DNA of 64,000 bases from Xiphophorus maculatus (lineage: Eukaryota; Chordata; Actinopteri; Cyprinodontiformes; Poeciliidae): assembly GCF_002775205.1 (NCBI RefSeq), contig NC_036450.1:13535479-13599478 (forward strand). Direction: 5' to 3'. Position 1 is the stretch's first letter, and every line of letters begins with the position of its first letter. The notes under the pieces were generated by a model that did no database searches, was not told the origin of the DNA, and worked only from the letters and a program-made list of their open reading frames with translations. Both the position numbers and the translations under genes were made by a program. Shown in pieces: positions 31,841-42,400 of this stretch.

Positions 31841-33811
31841 CGTCTCTTCGGGTCGTTTTCCAGCCTCTCAGTTTCGGGGAAGCATCCTCATGCGTAGTAA
31901 AGTTAAGGAGGCACTTAGCACCCTTTTACGCTTCAAAACAAGGGAACCATGTTTTTGTGTCTTACGTCATGGTCAGGAACCAAAACATTGTTGGACAACG
32001 TCATGGCATGTCACTCCGCTGCTTTCCACTGTTTTTACAAACCACAAACATTCATTACATAACATCGGCTTACAACGCATAAAAGCTACTTCCGTCTTTA
32101 GAGGACGCGTGTAGTTTAATTAACCACCTTTAAATGAACAGACTTTAAGATTATTTTAAAATGTTTTTCATACATAGATGAGTAGAACTGCAGGCACCTA
32201 AAATAACACCTTGGTTGTTGTTGTTTTTATTAGATGGTGATAATAAAACATTTTGTTCGTTCTAAACAAAGTTGTGTCGTATCAAGAAATATACTAACAT
32301 TTTGTAATCATTTAAATTCCTTTTTTTTTAAACTCGTTTCCCTTTTGGATTAGTGAGATATTACTGAATCTGAAATTATTACATTTCTGATTTTGGTCTG
32401 CATCTCTTTTCCTAAGGATGGGTTAGTTTTATTTTGTTTTATTTTACTTTAAACTAACATGTCCCAAATCCTCTATGACAGAACATAGTGTAAGATATTT
32501 GCTTTGCAAATTTTAGAGTAGTGCATTTGTGGCTATATATCACCTCATTTCCATACCACACAGTACTTGCAATGCCAAAACAAAGTCAATCTAGTTTAAG
32601 TTAAAAGTGGAAGAAATATTTTCATGTTTCACCTCAACAAAGTTTTATAAATTTATGTGTGTGTGCTACCTGACTTTCTGAGGCACTTTTTTTTCAGAGA
32701 TCTGAGCTTTTCATCTTTCACAGCTACAGTTAAGCCTTTATATGATGTTTGTTGCTAAACTCTTTCCTAAACAAATGCAGTTCAAAGTGATGTGTTTGCA
32801 ATGACCAAACAGACTTGATGTACCAAGTCATTTTTGTGAACATTAGGAGCTGACTCCTGTCTGAGAGTTGCTTTATTTTTTTATTAATGTGTTTACTTCA
32901 TATGCACAACAGAATGTTGACGGAAGCTACAGACTCCTTCTGATTATCCTGACATACTGAAATTAAGTCCCAGAAGAAACTCATATTATACAATTTTGCC
33001 ATGTGTTGCTGTTTGTTGAGTTTAATGTTTAGATGTTTTTATCTAGCAATAAACTTTTCACATTTCTCCAACATCCAGCATATTGCGAAAGTCTAAACTT
33101 TTAGTTTGATACTTTGGACTGGATTTTCATTCTACAAATGCATGTCTGCACATGTCCACAAATACAACATAAGTTCAACTTGTGAATTTTATTCAAGCTC
33201 TTGAATGACTTTTACGTCACAATTTCCTTAAGGTAGTTGTCCGAATTACCACACTATTTCCTTCCACTGAACTTTACATTAAGAATGCAGTATTCTGCAA
33301 ACAACTAGTTTGTTTAGCAATGAGATTTTGTAGCTCACCCTTAGCGTCAATGTGGAGACTGGTATTATGAAAATATGGCAATTTTCTGAGAAACTAACCC
33401 TGGGGTATCATTTACTTTGAGTCAAAATCATTGAAATCACTTAAATAATTTTTTTCCCCTACCATATTCTAATTTACTGAGGTTTTTTTAAGTTCAGAGT
33501 TGTTAATCAACTGATTTTAATTAATTGAGCCAAAAGATTCGGATCTCGGAAAAGATTCGAAATTCCCGTCACTATTTACTTGCGGATGTTGCCCTCGTCG
33601 CGCGTAGACTTGTGGGTAATTTAAGGTGCAAAGCAGATCAGCACGCTGAAGAAAGACTGTAGGTGGAAAAAAATAGCTTCCGCAGTTACAGTCAGCCGAC
33701 GAGCTTAAATGCTTCCTGAGGGGACGTAGTTGTGCACTCCTTTTAGTTTTGTGGCGCAAGGTTTCCCACACAGTTGCGCCGCTCGCCCGGTGTTGTGATA
33801 ATTAGGGCAAC
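31841..33811. promoter_or_regulatory. Divergent KDM2B/ORAI1 intergenic region
   Basis: The two start codons are 1.97 kb apart and face away from each other. CpG-containing sequence occurs near both ends (31741-31960 and 33570-33811), with AT-rich sequence lacking coding frames between. I see no clear TATA box on either side. Both ends are probably promoters; the middle shows nothing I can name. Confidence 0.5.
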
Positions 33812-34565
33812 ATGAGTCTGAACGAGCATTCACTGCAAGCCCTGTCTTGGAGGAAGCTGTACCTCAGTCGAGCCAAACTGAAAGCTTCAAGTCGGACATC
33901 AGCTTTGCTCTCCGGATTTGCCATGGTACAATCAACTTCATATGTTAATTTCTAGTCCCTTGTAGATGAACTTATCACATGACATTTTGTTTTTCCTTTC
34001 CTGTTAGGTCGCGATGGTGGAGGTGCAGCTCGACAACAAATATCCATACCCACCTGCTCTCCTCATCGCCTTCAGTGCCTGCACCACCGTGCTTGTTGCT
34101 GTTCACCTGTTTGCTCTGATGGTCAGCACCTGCATTCTGCCTAACATAGAGGCGGTCAGCAACGTCCACAACCTCAACTCTGTGAAGGAGTCTCCACATG
34201 AGCGGATGCACAGACACATTGAGCTGGCGTGGGCTTTTTCAACTGTGATTGGGACTTTGCTCTTCCTCGCCGAGGTGGTTCTGCTCTGCTGGGTCAAATT
34301 TCTGCCCATTAAGCCCGACCAATCCAACAACAGCACCGTCTCCTCTGGTGTGGCTGCTGCTATTACCTCAACCTCTATCATGGTCCCGTTTGGTTTAATC
34401 TTCATAGTCTTTGCAGTGCATTTTTATCGCTCGCTGGTCAGCCACAAGACTGACAGACAGTTTCAGGAGCTGGAGGAGCTGTCTAACCTCACCAGGCTTC
34501 AGAACGAGCTCGACAACAGAGGGGAATCTTCAATCTTACAATCGCCAAGCTCCCAGTTCCCATAG
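33812..34565 (+). CDS. orai1: ORAI1 store-operated calcium channel subunit
   Basis: Two exons (33812-33925 and 34008-34565) give 223 aa. ORAI1 forms the hexameric plasma-membrane CRAC pore opened by STIM1 when ER calcium falls. Visible are TM1 with Arg28 and Gly35 (human R91, G98), the selectivity-filter Glu43 (E106) in VAMVEV, TM2 [22 protein letters not shown]3 with Glu127 (E190), overlapping N-glycosylation sequons at Asn145 and Asn146, TM4 [17 protein letters not shown], and the STIM-binding C-terminal coiled coil [18 protein letters not shown]. The first Met aligns with human Met64, and an in-frame TAG lies two codons upstream, so the mammalian proline/arginine-rich N-terminus is absent. 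The first extracellular loop reads [10 protein letters not shown], losing two acidic residues found in human. The rest is clearly ORAI1-like, not ORAI2 or ORAI3. Confidence 0.96.
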
Positions 34566-35195
34566 ACAAATCCCCCGATCTGTATTGGAACTTCCTGAGA
34601 GGGCAGAAATTTAGGATTTACATTTTTACAAGAAAAATCTATCACCATTTGAAAGTTTTCCCTTTTTTACCCTAATTTTTTTTTTAAACACACTTTATCT
34701 TACTGTGATCTCATGCGCCATAATGCATGTAGCTGGAAATCACAAAGTTTTTAATGTGATTGTAGCCTAATATTACCACTGGTTATCAGAGATCCACCCA
34801 TCATTTGTTTCCTGGTTAAAACCTTTATCTGATTTTTAAAATATATATATATACTTTGAAGTTTGACCTGCTGAGGAATTACACATTGTACGTGTTATTG
34901 GTTTATGTGTCTCTAGACCAAAAGTGGTGTGCTTGATAACAGCTCTACTCATTACGTCAGACATATCATGCCTGGACTTATTTCTGTTGCCTGCTGCATT
35001 TATTTATCATTTAGTCAAAAGCACATAATGTTTATCAGTTATTGCACATCTGTGATTGTGAAACATAGCCTTTGAACTTTTAGTGTATTTAAAGAAATCT
35101 ACTGTCCTGGCTGTTTTGAGCAGTTTGCTGTATGTGTTGACTACTAAGCTGCCAACCTTACAGTATTAATAGAGTGCTGACACGTGTTGTGTTTT

Positions 35196-35201
35196 AATAA
35201 A
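35196..35201 (+). terminator. orai1: ORAI1 poly(A) signal
   Basis: This AATAAA in gttttaataaacac follows a 0.63-kb non-coding 3' UTR after the stop at 34565. It is the most convincing hexamer in the interval. Confidence 0.6.
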
Positions 35202-36010
35202 CACTTTTTAACTAAATGGGACTTTAAGTTTAGATGTCCAACACATGTCATCTTTAATTTTTATCCTTGTAAATTACAGCTTATGAAGACATAGTAATCA
35301 GGATACCTGCATTTAAACAAACCAATTTATATACTTATCTTGTCATGGTTTTATTACACATTCTACAGTCATCCTGATCAGCATGCAACTTTTACTGTAC
35401 ATTCACTACAGACCTGCAGGGATCAATAGTGTTTATTCTCACTTGACTGTTTTGTTTTCAACAGTTAAATCAGTCTGTTTTGAATGAATTATTACTTATG
35501 TTAGCATATCCAGATAATTGCAAATGTAAGGATGTCAGTGGTTGGACATGGGAGAGATGAGAGCCACCTTTTTTAGGCTGACTGAAGGAACTTTTGGATT
35601 TCTAAATATGCTTAATAAATTTAATTGAACATATTATAGCTTCTGAAGACAACAAATAAGCAAATCAAATTATTCATTGTCTACACTCGCTGATCTTTGA
35701 AGGGTCACACCTCCAGCTGCCACTGGGCAAGAGGGGGCATACATCCTGGACAGCTCGCCGGTTCATCGGAGGGCAACACACACATATTCATACCTAAAGA
35801 CAATTTAGAGAATCCAATTAACCTAAAAGTCATGTTATAAAACTGGAAGGTGTACATGCACAAGGAGAACATGCAAACTCCACAACGAAAGACCTCAGGC
35901 TTCTTTCATGTTATTAATTATAATAGTAACACCTGTGTCATTAATTAATTATCAAAAAAGTGGAAACTCAATGAAAACTATGAGAGAACTTAATAAATGG
36001 ATGGCATCAT
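35202..36010. other. Intergenic gap between convergent ORAI1 and MORN3
   Basis: The stretch is AT-rich with no gene. It holds a teleost repeat at 35690-35903 (phrases 'cctggacagctcgccggttc', 'acatgcaaactccacaacga'), of the same family and orientation as the copy at 14750-15003. Confidence 0.6.
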
Positions 36011-36016
36011 TTTATT
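36011..36016 (-). terminator. morn3: MORN3 poly(A) signal
   Basis: The plus-strand tttatt reads AATAAA on the minus strand, 55 bases past the MORN3 stop. This implies a very short 3' UTR. Confidence 0.5.
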
Positions 36017-36071
36017 GGCTTCCTGGTAACTGGAGAAAGTAGGAACTTGCCATTTTTCCTCCTACTGCTCT

Positions 36072-37618
36072 TCAACAGTGACATTGGCAAGCTGCTCTAG
36101 CTTCCCGTAAGACCAACTCCATGTCCACCAGTTGAATCTTGGAAAAAGAACATAAATACGTGTCACTGAACTGAATACTTTTACGTGTGTTTCCAAATTT
36201 TCCAGGAACCAGTGTCGTTTTCTGGGGCCATTCATTGACCCTCCACTGTTTTCACTGCAATTATCAGCATAAAAAAGATGACCTAGGTCAAATCTTACCC
36301 CGGAAAGCTGCCTTGGTGTAGGCTTTTAATATGACCCTTGAGATTTGAAGAGGGAAGGTGTGACGCTTTTCTGATTGGTTTACTTTGATCAGTATAATGT
36401 TTTAGTGTTCCACAGTGTTCATTTTCCAGCGTACAAATAAAAACAATCACAATGCCAAAATAATTTTGACAGGTTTCAAGTTTTAAAGAAACAAGCCACA
36501 CCACTGTTGCATATGCAGCATTTTTGAGGCTTACTGCTTTGGCTTATTTTCCTAAAGATGTGTGTATCTTATACATCTCAGAGTTTGAAGCATGTGTTCT
36601 GTTTGCCTGATAAAATGAGTGTGGAAGTGAATGGGTTTCAATACAGTCATAACTGTAAATAGTCACATACCTTTGGAAATGGAAACTCAGGTGGTGATGG
36701 TGCTGATTCCCTTCCAACATCTACAAGTGTCCCACATTTTGCTATCCCATCCACCCAAAAGCCTTCATAAAGCAGGCCTTTGTCAGAGTAATAAAACTTT
36801 CCATCACCGTTCCTCTTCCCATCTCGCCACGAGCCCTCGTACCAGTTTCCATTGGCTACAGGAGAAATTGGTAAAAAAAAAAAAAAAACTCAATTAGACA
36901 TATTGGAGCCCAAACGTTTTTCATTTGCAATTATGGGAAGAAATATTCTCTTACAAAATCTAATAATTCCTCGGCCGTGATTCTTATGGTTCAGCCACTC
37001 TCCTTCATAAATATCTCCGTTTTCGTAGTACATCCTTCCCCAGCCATTGTGTTGGTCATCTGCCCACTCCCCCTCATACACTGCTGAGCTGTCAAAGAAA
37101 TATGTCCCATATCCCTAAAATGATAGAAAAATACATGTCACTGTCTGGGTATGTGTGTTTCAAAGTCCAATATGAAGATAATAAATAAAGCATACATGCT
37201 TCTTTCCATTTTTCCATTGACCACAATACTTCCTTGTGTACTCCTTTGTTTCCGGGATTTGTACACTGTAGGTGCCATAACCATCACGTTTTCCGTATTT
37301 CCACTCCCCATGATAAATGGCACCAGCTTTCTTCCAAACCTGAATTCCGTTGCCTTGACAAAGTTTTCAAAAAGTCAGTCATCTAAAATTTCATCTTGCA
37401 GAGTGTTTGGTTTAATATTGGCTAACTTAATATTGGTAAGTTTTGTTGTGGTAAATAAGAAGTGTTATCTAACCATGCTTCTGGTTCTCTAGCCACTCTC
37501 CAGTGTATTCATTTCCACAGACTGAGTAAACTGTGTGCCGCAGTCCACATTTCTGGGAATCTTTATCCTTCTGTACTGAAGGTGGAAGAGTTTTTCTAAA
37601 TGGTTTATAAATTGGCAT
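36072..37618 (-). CDS. morn3: MORN repeat-containing protein 3
   Basis: Five exons (37474-37618, 37196-37353, 36955-37114, 36671-36855, 36072-36137) join in phase to 237 aa (human 240). Seven MORN repeats are visible: YTGEWLENQKHGNG, YHGEWKYGKRDGYGTY, YCGQWKNGKKHGYGTY, YEGEWADDQHNGWGRMYY, YEGEWLNHKNHGRGI, YEGSWRDGKRNGDGKFYY and YEGFWVDGIAKCG. MORN3 is expressed mainly in testis and ciliated cells and is thought to scaffold flagellar or acrosomal structures. The protein starts MPIYKPFRKTLPP. The short last exon gives a tail ending in AACQCHC, unlike the acidic human tail; its splice phase fits, but this exon is the least certain. Confidence 0.92.
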
Positions 37619-37829
37619 GACTGGAAAGATGTGGTGGGAATCCTGTGAGAAGAAATAAAATATTTTAAACATTTAAAATGGTATGTTCACTCACTGCCCA
37701 TTGATTTCCAGACTAAGTGTTTTTGCTTTTTAAAATGATCATCAGCTTCAGAAAATCTGAAGTTTATGCTCTCTACAGAACAGTTTCAAAACAGTGGGAT
37801 GCCAGAAAGGTTCTTACACTTGTGGCTCA

Positions 37830-38562
37830 CGGAAAGGGATAATTCAGAGTTTTTGTGAAGTTCTCTTGAATAGAGATATATTGAAATCTTCAGAGTACTG
37901 AAATCTTTACAGTACAATTTACCTGAGACACAGTGCTAAGTTAGCAATAACAGTACAGACTTTTACAAGAGAATGTTATTAGGCCTGCTGCAGTTGTTTC
38001 AGCCAAGCAACATCTACAGTATGTTACGACTCCAAAGAATATCAATCCACCTGAGCATTTAGCAACACTCTTGTGAAAAAAATAAATTTACATGTGCAAA
38101 CATCAGCTAAAACAGAGACCCACCAAAGCAGTCAACTGGGGTAATTTCTACAGTTAAAAAAACAAGAAAACATCTATTTAAAAAGATTACAGTTGGTAGC
38201 AAAATCCATAAGTACGGTCCACTATGTAGAATAGAGAGAAGAATCACAGCTGAGGAAGCCATTAATACAGTCCGCAACTTCAACCAATGTAACTTTAATG
38301 TAGTGATACAGAAGGAGTCCAGATGAGAAAACAACCACAAACTTAACATTCTCGTGAAAAAATAAAAGTATATGTGCAAAAATCAGCTAAAGTAGAGGCC
38401 CATATGACTAGCAGTTAACCTTCACAGCTCTGAGGATTTATACGGTGTTCTACAAACTTGCTGCAGTATGACATTTTTTCTATCAAAGTGGGGGGGGGGG
38501 GTTTACCGATAATAACTTCACAGAACTCCACTTAAAAATATCTGAACTATCCCTTTAAAATC
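37830..38562. mobile_element. MITE with 'aaagggat' inverted ends
   Basis: The left arm (ggaaagggataattcagagt, from 37831) and the inverse of the right arm (aaagggatagttcagatatt, from 38556) match over about 32 bases. This is a well-known terminal phrase of a teleost MITE. Inside are two direct copies of a motif 'cttgtgaaaa...catcagctaaa' (38071-38130 and 38350-38402), about 275 bases apart, and a 12-G run (38490-38501). It lies in the inferred MORN3 5' UTR intron. Confidence 0.65.
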
Positions 38563-39008
38563 TGTACATCAAAATCAATGTCAGAACTTGGATTTTATGT
38601 AACATTATTTTTCTTTTGCAATTCTCTTGAGATTTTGTTTAAAGAAATATATTAGTTATTTTCATCGTTGACTATTATATTACTGCAGAACATTCTAATA
38701 AACATGCAGCAAAAATGAGCAAAATTACCAAACCTTCATACTACTACTACCCTTGTTTTCATTACTGAATAACGTTCTCAAGCAAAATGGGCCTTATCGT
38801 TCTATCAAAAACAATATGATCAGAGAAAATTTTAGTCAAATTAGTTTATAACTAAATATTTTTGGAGCTATATTTTTTCTTATGTAGCCTACATAATTAC
38901 AAAGAAATCTGGTCAGTTAATGCGATATGTAGGGACACATGTACTTAAACCATAAATCACTGTAAAACACCGTCCAGAAATTTTAAGTTAGATAAAAATA
39001 TTTTGTAC

Positions 39009-39110
39009 CTTGGCAGTGTATCCAAGCGGATGACTTAAATGCACTCAACCCGCTTGGAAAAATCAAGAAAACACAAGCTATATTAACTTCTTCCGCAGAA
39101 CAAAAAACTG
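39009..39110 (-). other. morn3: Probable non-coding first exon of MORN3
   Basis: A CAG acceptor lies at 37643-37645, 24 bases upstream of the MORN3 ATG on the minus strand, so the 5' UTR must be split. A matching donor CCAAG|GTACAA occurs at 39007-39010, next to the shared promoter. The 5' limit of the exon is a guess. Confidence 0.4.
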
Positions 39111-39432
39111 TTTGGTGTATCATAGCAACAGTAAAGTGCACTGTGATTGGTGGATAACGAATTTATTAAAACCCCAAATTAAAATAATTTGTAATTAAAC
39201 CTGTCAGTTATTTTCCAATATCTTAACAACTTTAATAAAAATTACGGAAGTGTTTGTTGACTTTTAGCGGGTTCAGCTGCGGTTCAGCTACACTGCTTAA
39301 TCGTTGGGGGTGCGCATGCGCTCTGCGCCACAATTAAAACACGGAGGAGCAGTCTTTGGGAGCAGCGAGGACGAGCCAGTCGGAGTGGAACCTGGTGGAA
39401 GTGTCTTATCCGTCACGTTTCGTTCTGCCACG
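39111..39432. promoter_or_regulatory. Bidirectional MORN3/TMEM120B promoter with NRF1 site
   Basis: The two genes are head to head, with probably about 0.2-0.3 kb between their 5' ends. A perfect NRF1 palindrome TGCGCATGCGC lies at 39311-39321, and the surrounding 39300-39440 is CpG-rich. A ccacgATG context with A at -3 marks the TMEM120B start. An in-frame ATG inside the NRF1 palindrome (39316) would add 39 residues if it is transcribed. Confidence 0.65.
39311..39321. promoter_or_regulatory. NRF1 binding palindrome
   Basis: TGCGCATGCGC is an exact match to the palindromic NRF1 consensus and is typical of CpG-rich bidirectional promoters. It is 112 bases upstream of the chosen TMEM120B ATG. 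Confidence 0.75.
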
Positions 39433-42400
39433 ATGTCCAAACCCACTTTTGAGGCAGAATGGGAGGAAATAGAAAAGGAGTACCAACAGTTACAGGTAAC
39501 CAGAATCGCTTAATCGAGTGTTTTTCATATGTAGCGGGTGTCACTGACAGACACTGTAGCGGGGCTTTGGCACTTTGGTTCTTTGCTCTTCGCCATTCAT
39601 TCTCGGCTGAGACTTAAACGCTGTATTTAGTCTTCGCTCCTGCTGTATGTCGCTCCAACTAAGCTGTGAACTTATTCAACTATGACTTTATTTTCTCTGA
39701 CTGTAGTGCAACATCCTTGTGTTGTAGCAGCTAGCATTAGCTGCAGGTTACTTGACATTTTTTCCCTACCGCTAAAGTAGAGCTATAGTCCAGCTAAAGC
39801 CTTCAGTCTGACATGCTATGCTGCTGTTGGTTACACAATTGCTACCAAAGTTACGTAAAGCTCGTGCAAGGTGTTTTTTTTTTTTTTGCTCAGGTTTTCG
39901 CTTTGGTAAACTCTTAATAGCCACTTACTCCCACCCTCTGTCATTAGTTATTAGGCTAGCTTACCTTTGCTACAGTTGGCTAACTTGAAACAACTCATGA
40001 GCGGCGAGGCATCATAGTCAAGTTAACTTTGGACGTGTGTCTGCAATGGCATGGAAGCTGGAAATCTAGAGCTGCTCTTCAGGGATGGAAATTGTGGTGG
40101 TGATGGTCAGCTTTTAAGGGATTTCCATGATGAATGCTACTGCTAAGTATTCTTCTTTCAGACTCTATTGTAGTCTTGAATAAACTTGTTCAGGTGCATG
40201 ATCAGTAGAGAACGCATTAAAAAAAATCAAAACAATTCAATGTCACAGACACTGGCAGTATCACAGATGTGAAGGAAAGAGACATAACTTATCTATTTCT
40301 TTAAATCCTGCTTCTTCTTCAGGTAGTGCCTCCTTATTCCCTAATATGATCATGTTTTGCACTACTTTAAATAAATGAGTCCTCTTTGCTAAAAAGATCC
40401 CGTCATTATTGCCTTACCATATGTCAAACTTGTTGAATTGGAAACCTGTGTGCTTTTCAATTCAAAAATGCTTTATTGATCCCAGAGGGAAATTAAATGT
40501 TGTTGTATCTCTTATTAATTTAAATACTTCAAAGATTTATTGTAGATAGTGATGGGCGTTGGCAGGAAAGATCACCTGTAGCAGTTTGTATCACAGTGAA
40601 TTTGAAGAAGCCTCTGACTGAAGACATTTTGTTTTTCTAAGACAGCCTCAGAGGATGGTCAGGGTTGTCCATAATGTTCTTGATTTTATGAAAAATATTT
40701 ATTTGCATTATCATCTCAAGAGTTTCCACAGAACAAAACCAGCCTTCTTTATCAGATTGTTGAGCACTTTTAGGTCCCTGGTTCTGATCTTTTGGGGCAC
40801 CATCTCTGCTCCAAAAGATGGTGGCAGAGCAGATGATGCTCTCAACAACAAAATCTTAGCTTCCTGAACAAGAACAATCTACTCTGACCCGTCTTATAGA
40901 CGGCTTCACTGTTGCGTCTCCCCTACAGTCTGTTGTCCAGGTGAACACCGAGATATTTATATTTGTCAACCACCTCCACTTCTTCCTTGATGGAAAAATG
41001 GTTTGATCTAACCCTGTTTCTTCTGAAATCTACAGTCATCTCCTTTGTTTTGTTCACATTCGAGATAAGGTGATTGTTTCCATATCATGCCACAAAGCGG
41101 TCCACCAGCTTTCTCTGCTTAGATTCTTGTCCATCTCTGACATAGCTGACGACTGCAGAATCATCTGAGTATTTCTGTAGAGGGCATAAGTCGGGCTTTG
41201 ACTGTAAATCTGAAGTGTAGATGGTGAAAAGTTTGTACAGTACTGTCCCTGTGGTGCTCCTGTGTTGCTGACCACCTGGTTAGACACAAAGACCTTCCGG
41301 CCAGTGAACTGTGACCTGTTTGTCAGGTAGTCATAGATTCAGCATCCATAAGAAATGGCAAAGCAATTTGGTGAATGTATTCGTGAAATGACAATTAACC
41401 GAATTTTTAAAGGAAATTGTGTTTTTTCATATTAAGGTAGAAATGCTACAGAAGTGCCAAACTGGTTAGTCTTAAGTTTAACCATGTCTATTTAGCAAAT
41501 GGTGAAGAGCATCGACATGTATGAACATTTATTTTTTGCGTTGACTAATACAAGGCAACAGTTTTATTGTAAAAAGGTTTTTAGAAATGGAATAATAATA
41601 AAAGTATTACAACTTCTGTCCTACTTAGTGTTATTAGTGTTTAATAATTAAACCCTAAACTAAATGAGTGTTTAATTTAATTTCCCTTTGGCAAAATAAA
41701 ATATTTTTGAATTTGAATTGTGTTGTAGAGGCAGGAATTCAACATATTACAATAAGTCACATCTGTGCTTGCACTCCTTGGCAGTAATTATCATACCACT
41801 TCCTCTACAACGTAACCTCAAGTATTCAACTGTTTAGATGTAAACTCCTGACTGACCTGAGGTAAGATGTAGTCCTTAAATTGGTCATGTGCACATCAAC
41901 AGCTTTAGTGTGAGAGAACTGTCATGTGATACAAAGCACAGGCAGTGCAATCACACACACACCTCGGGATATTTTATTGCACAGCAGAAATCTGTATGTG
42001 GTTTCATTTGGTGGACTTCATTAAAATACAAAAACCTAAAGAGCAAACCAATAAGGAACCAAGACATAAAGACAAAACCATGTTCTTAAAATGTGAAAAA
42101 TCAAGTTTGTTTAGGTTAAGTTGTCAAAAGCATTCCTAAAATGTATTACTGGCAGCGGTCGTTTCTATAGCATTTTATGTTGTCTGCAGGAATTCTGCGG
42201 CATGTGTTTATCTCACCGCTTAATGCAGAGTCATGGGTGGATTTTGTTCAGACAGAGCTCAAATTAAATTTCACAGTGTGAAGCGTTCCCTGCTGACATT
42301 TTTTATTATTTTTTTTAATAATGTTAGCGCTTTGACATCTGTAGAAGTGTCTTAATGTAACTTATATTTCTGCTTATTGTATCTCTAGGAAACTCATAAA

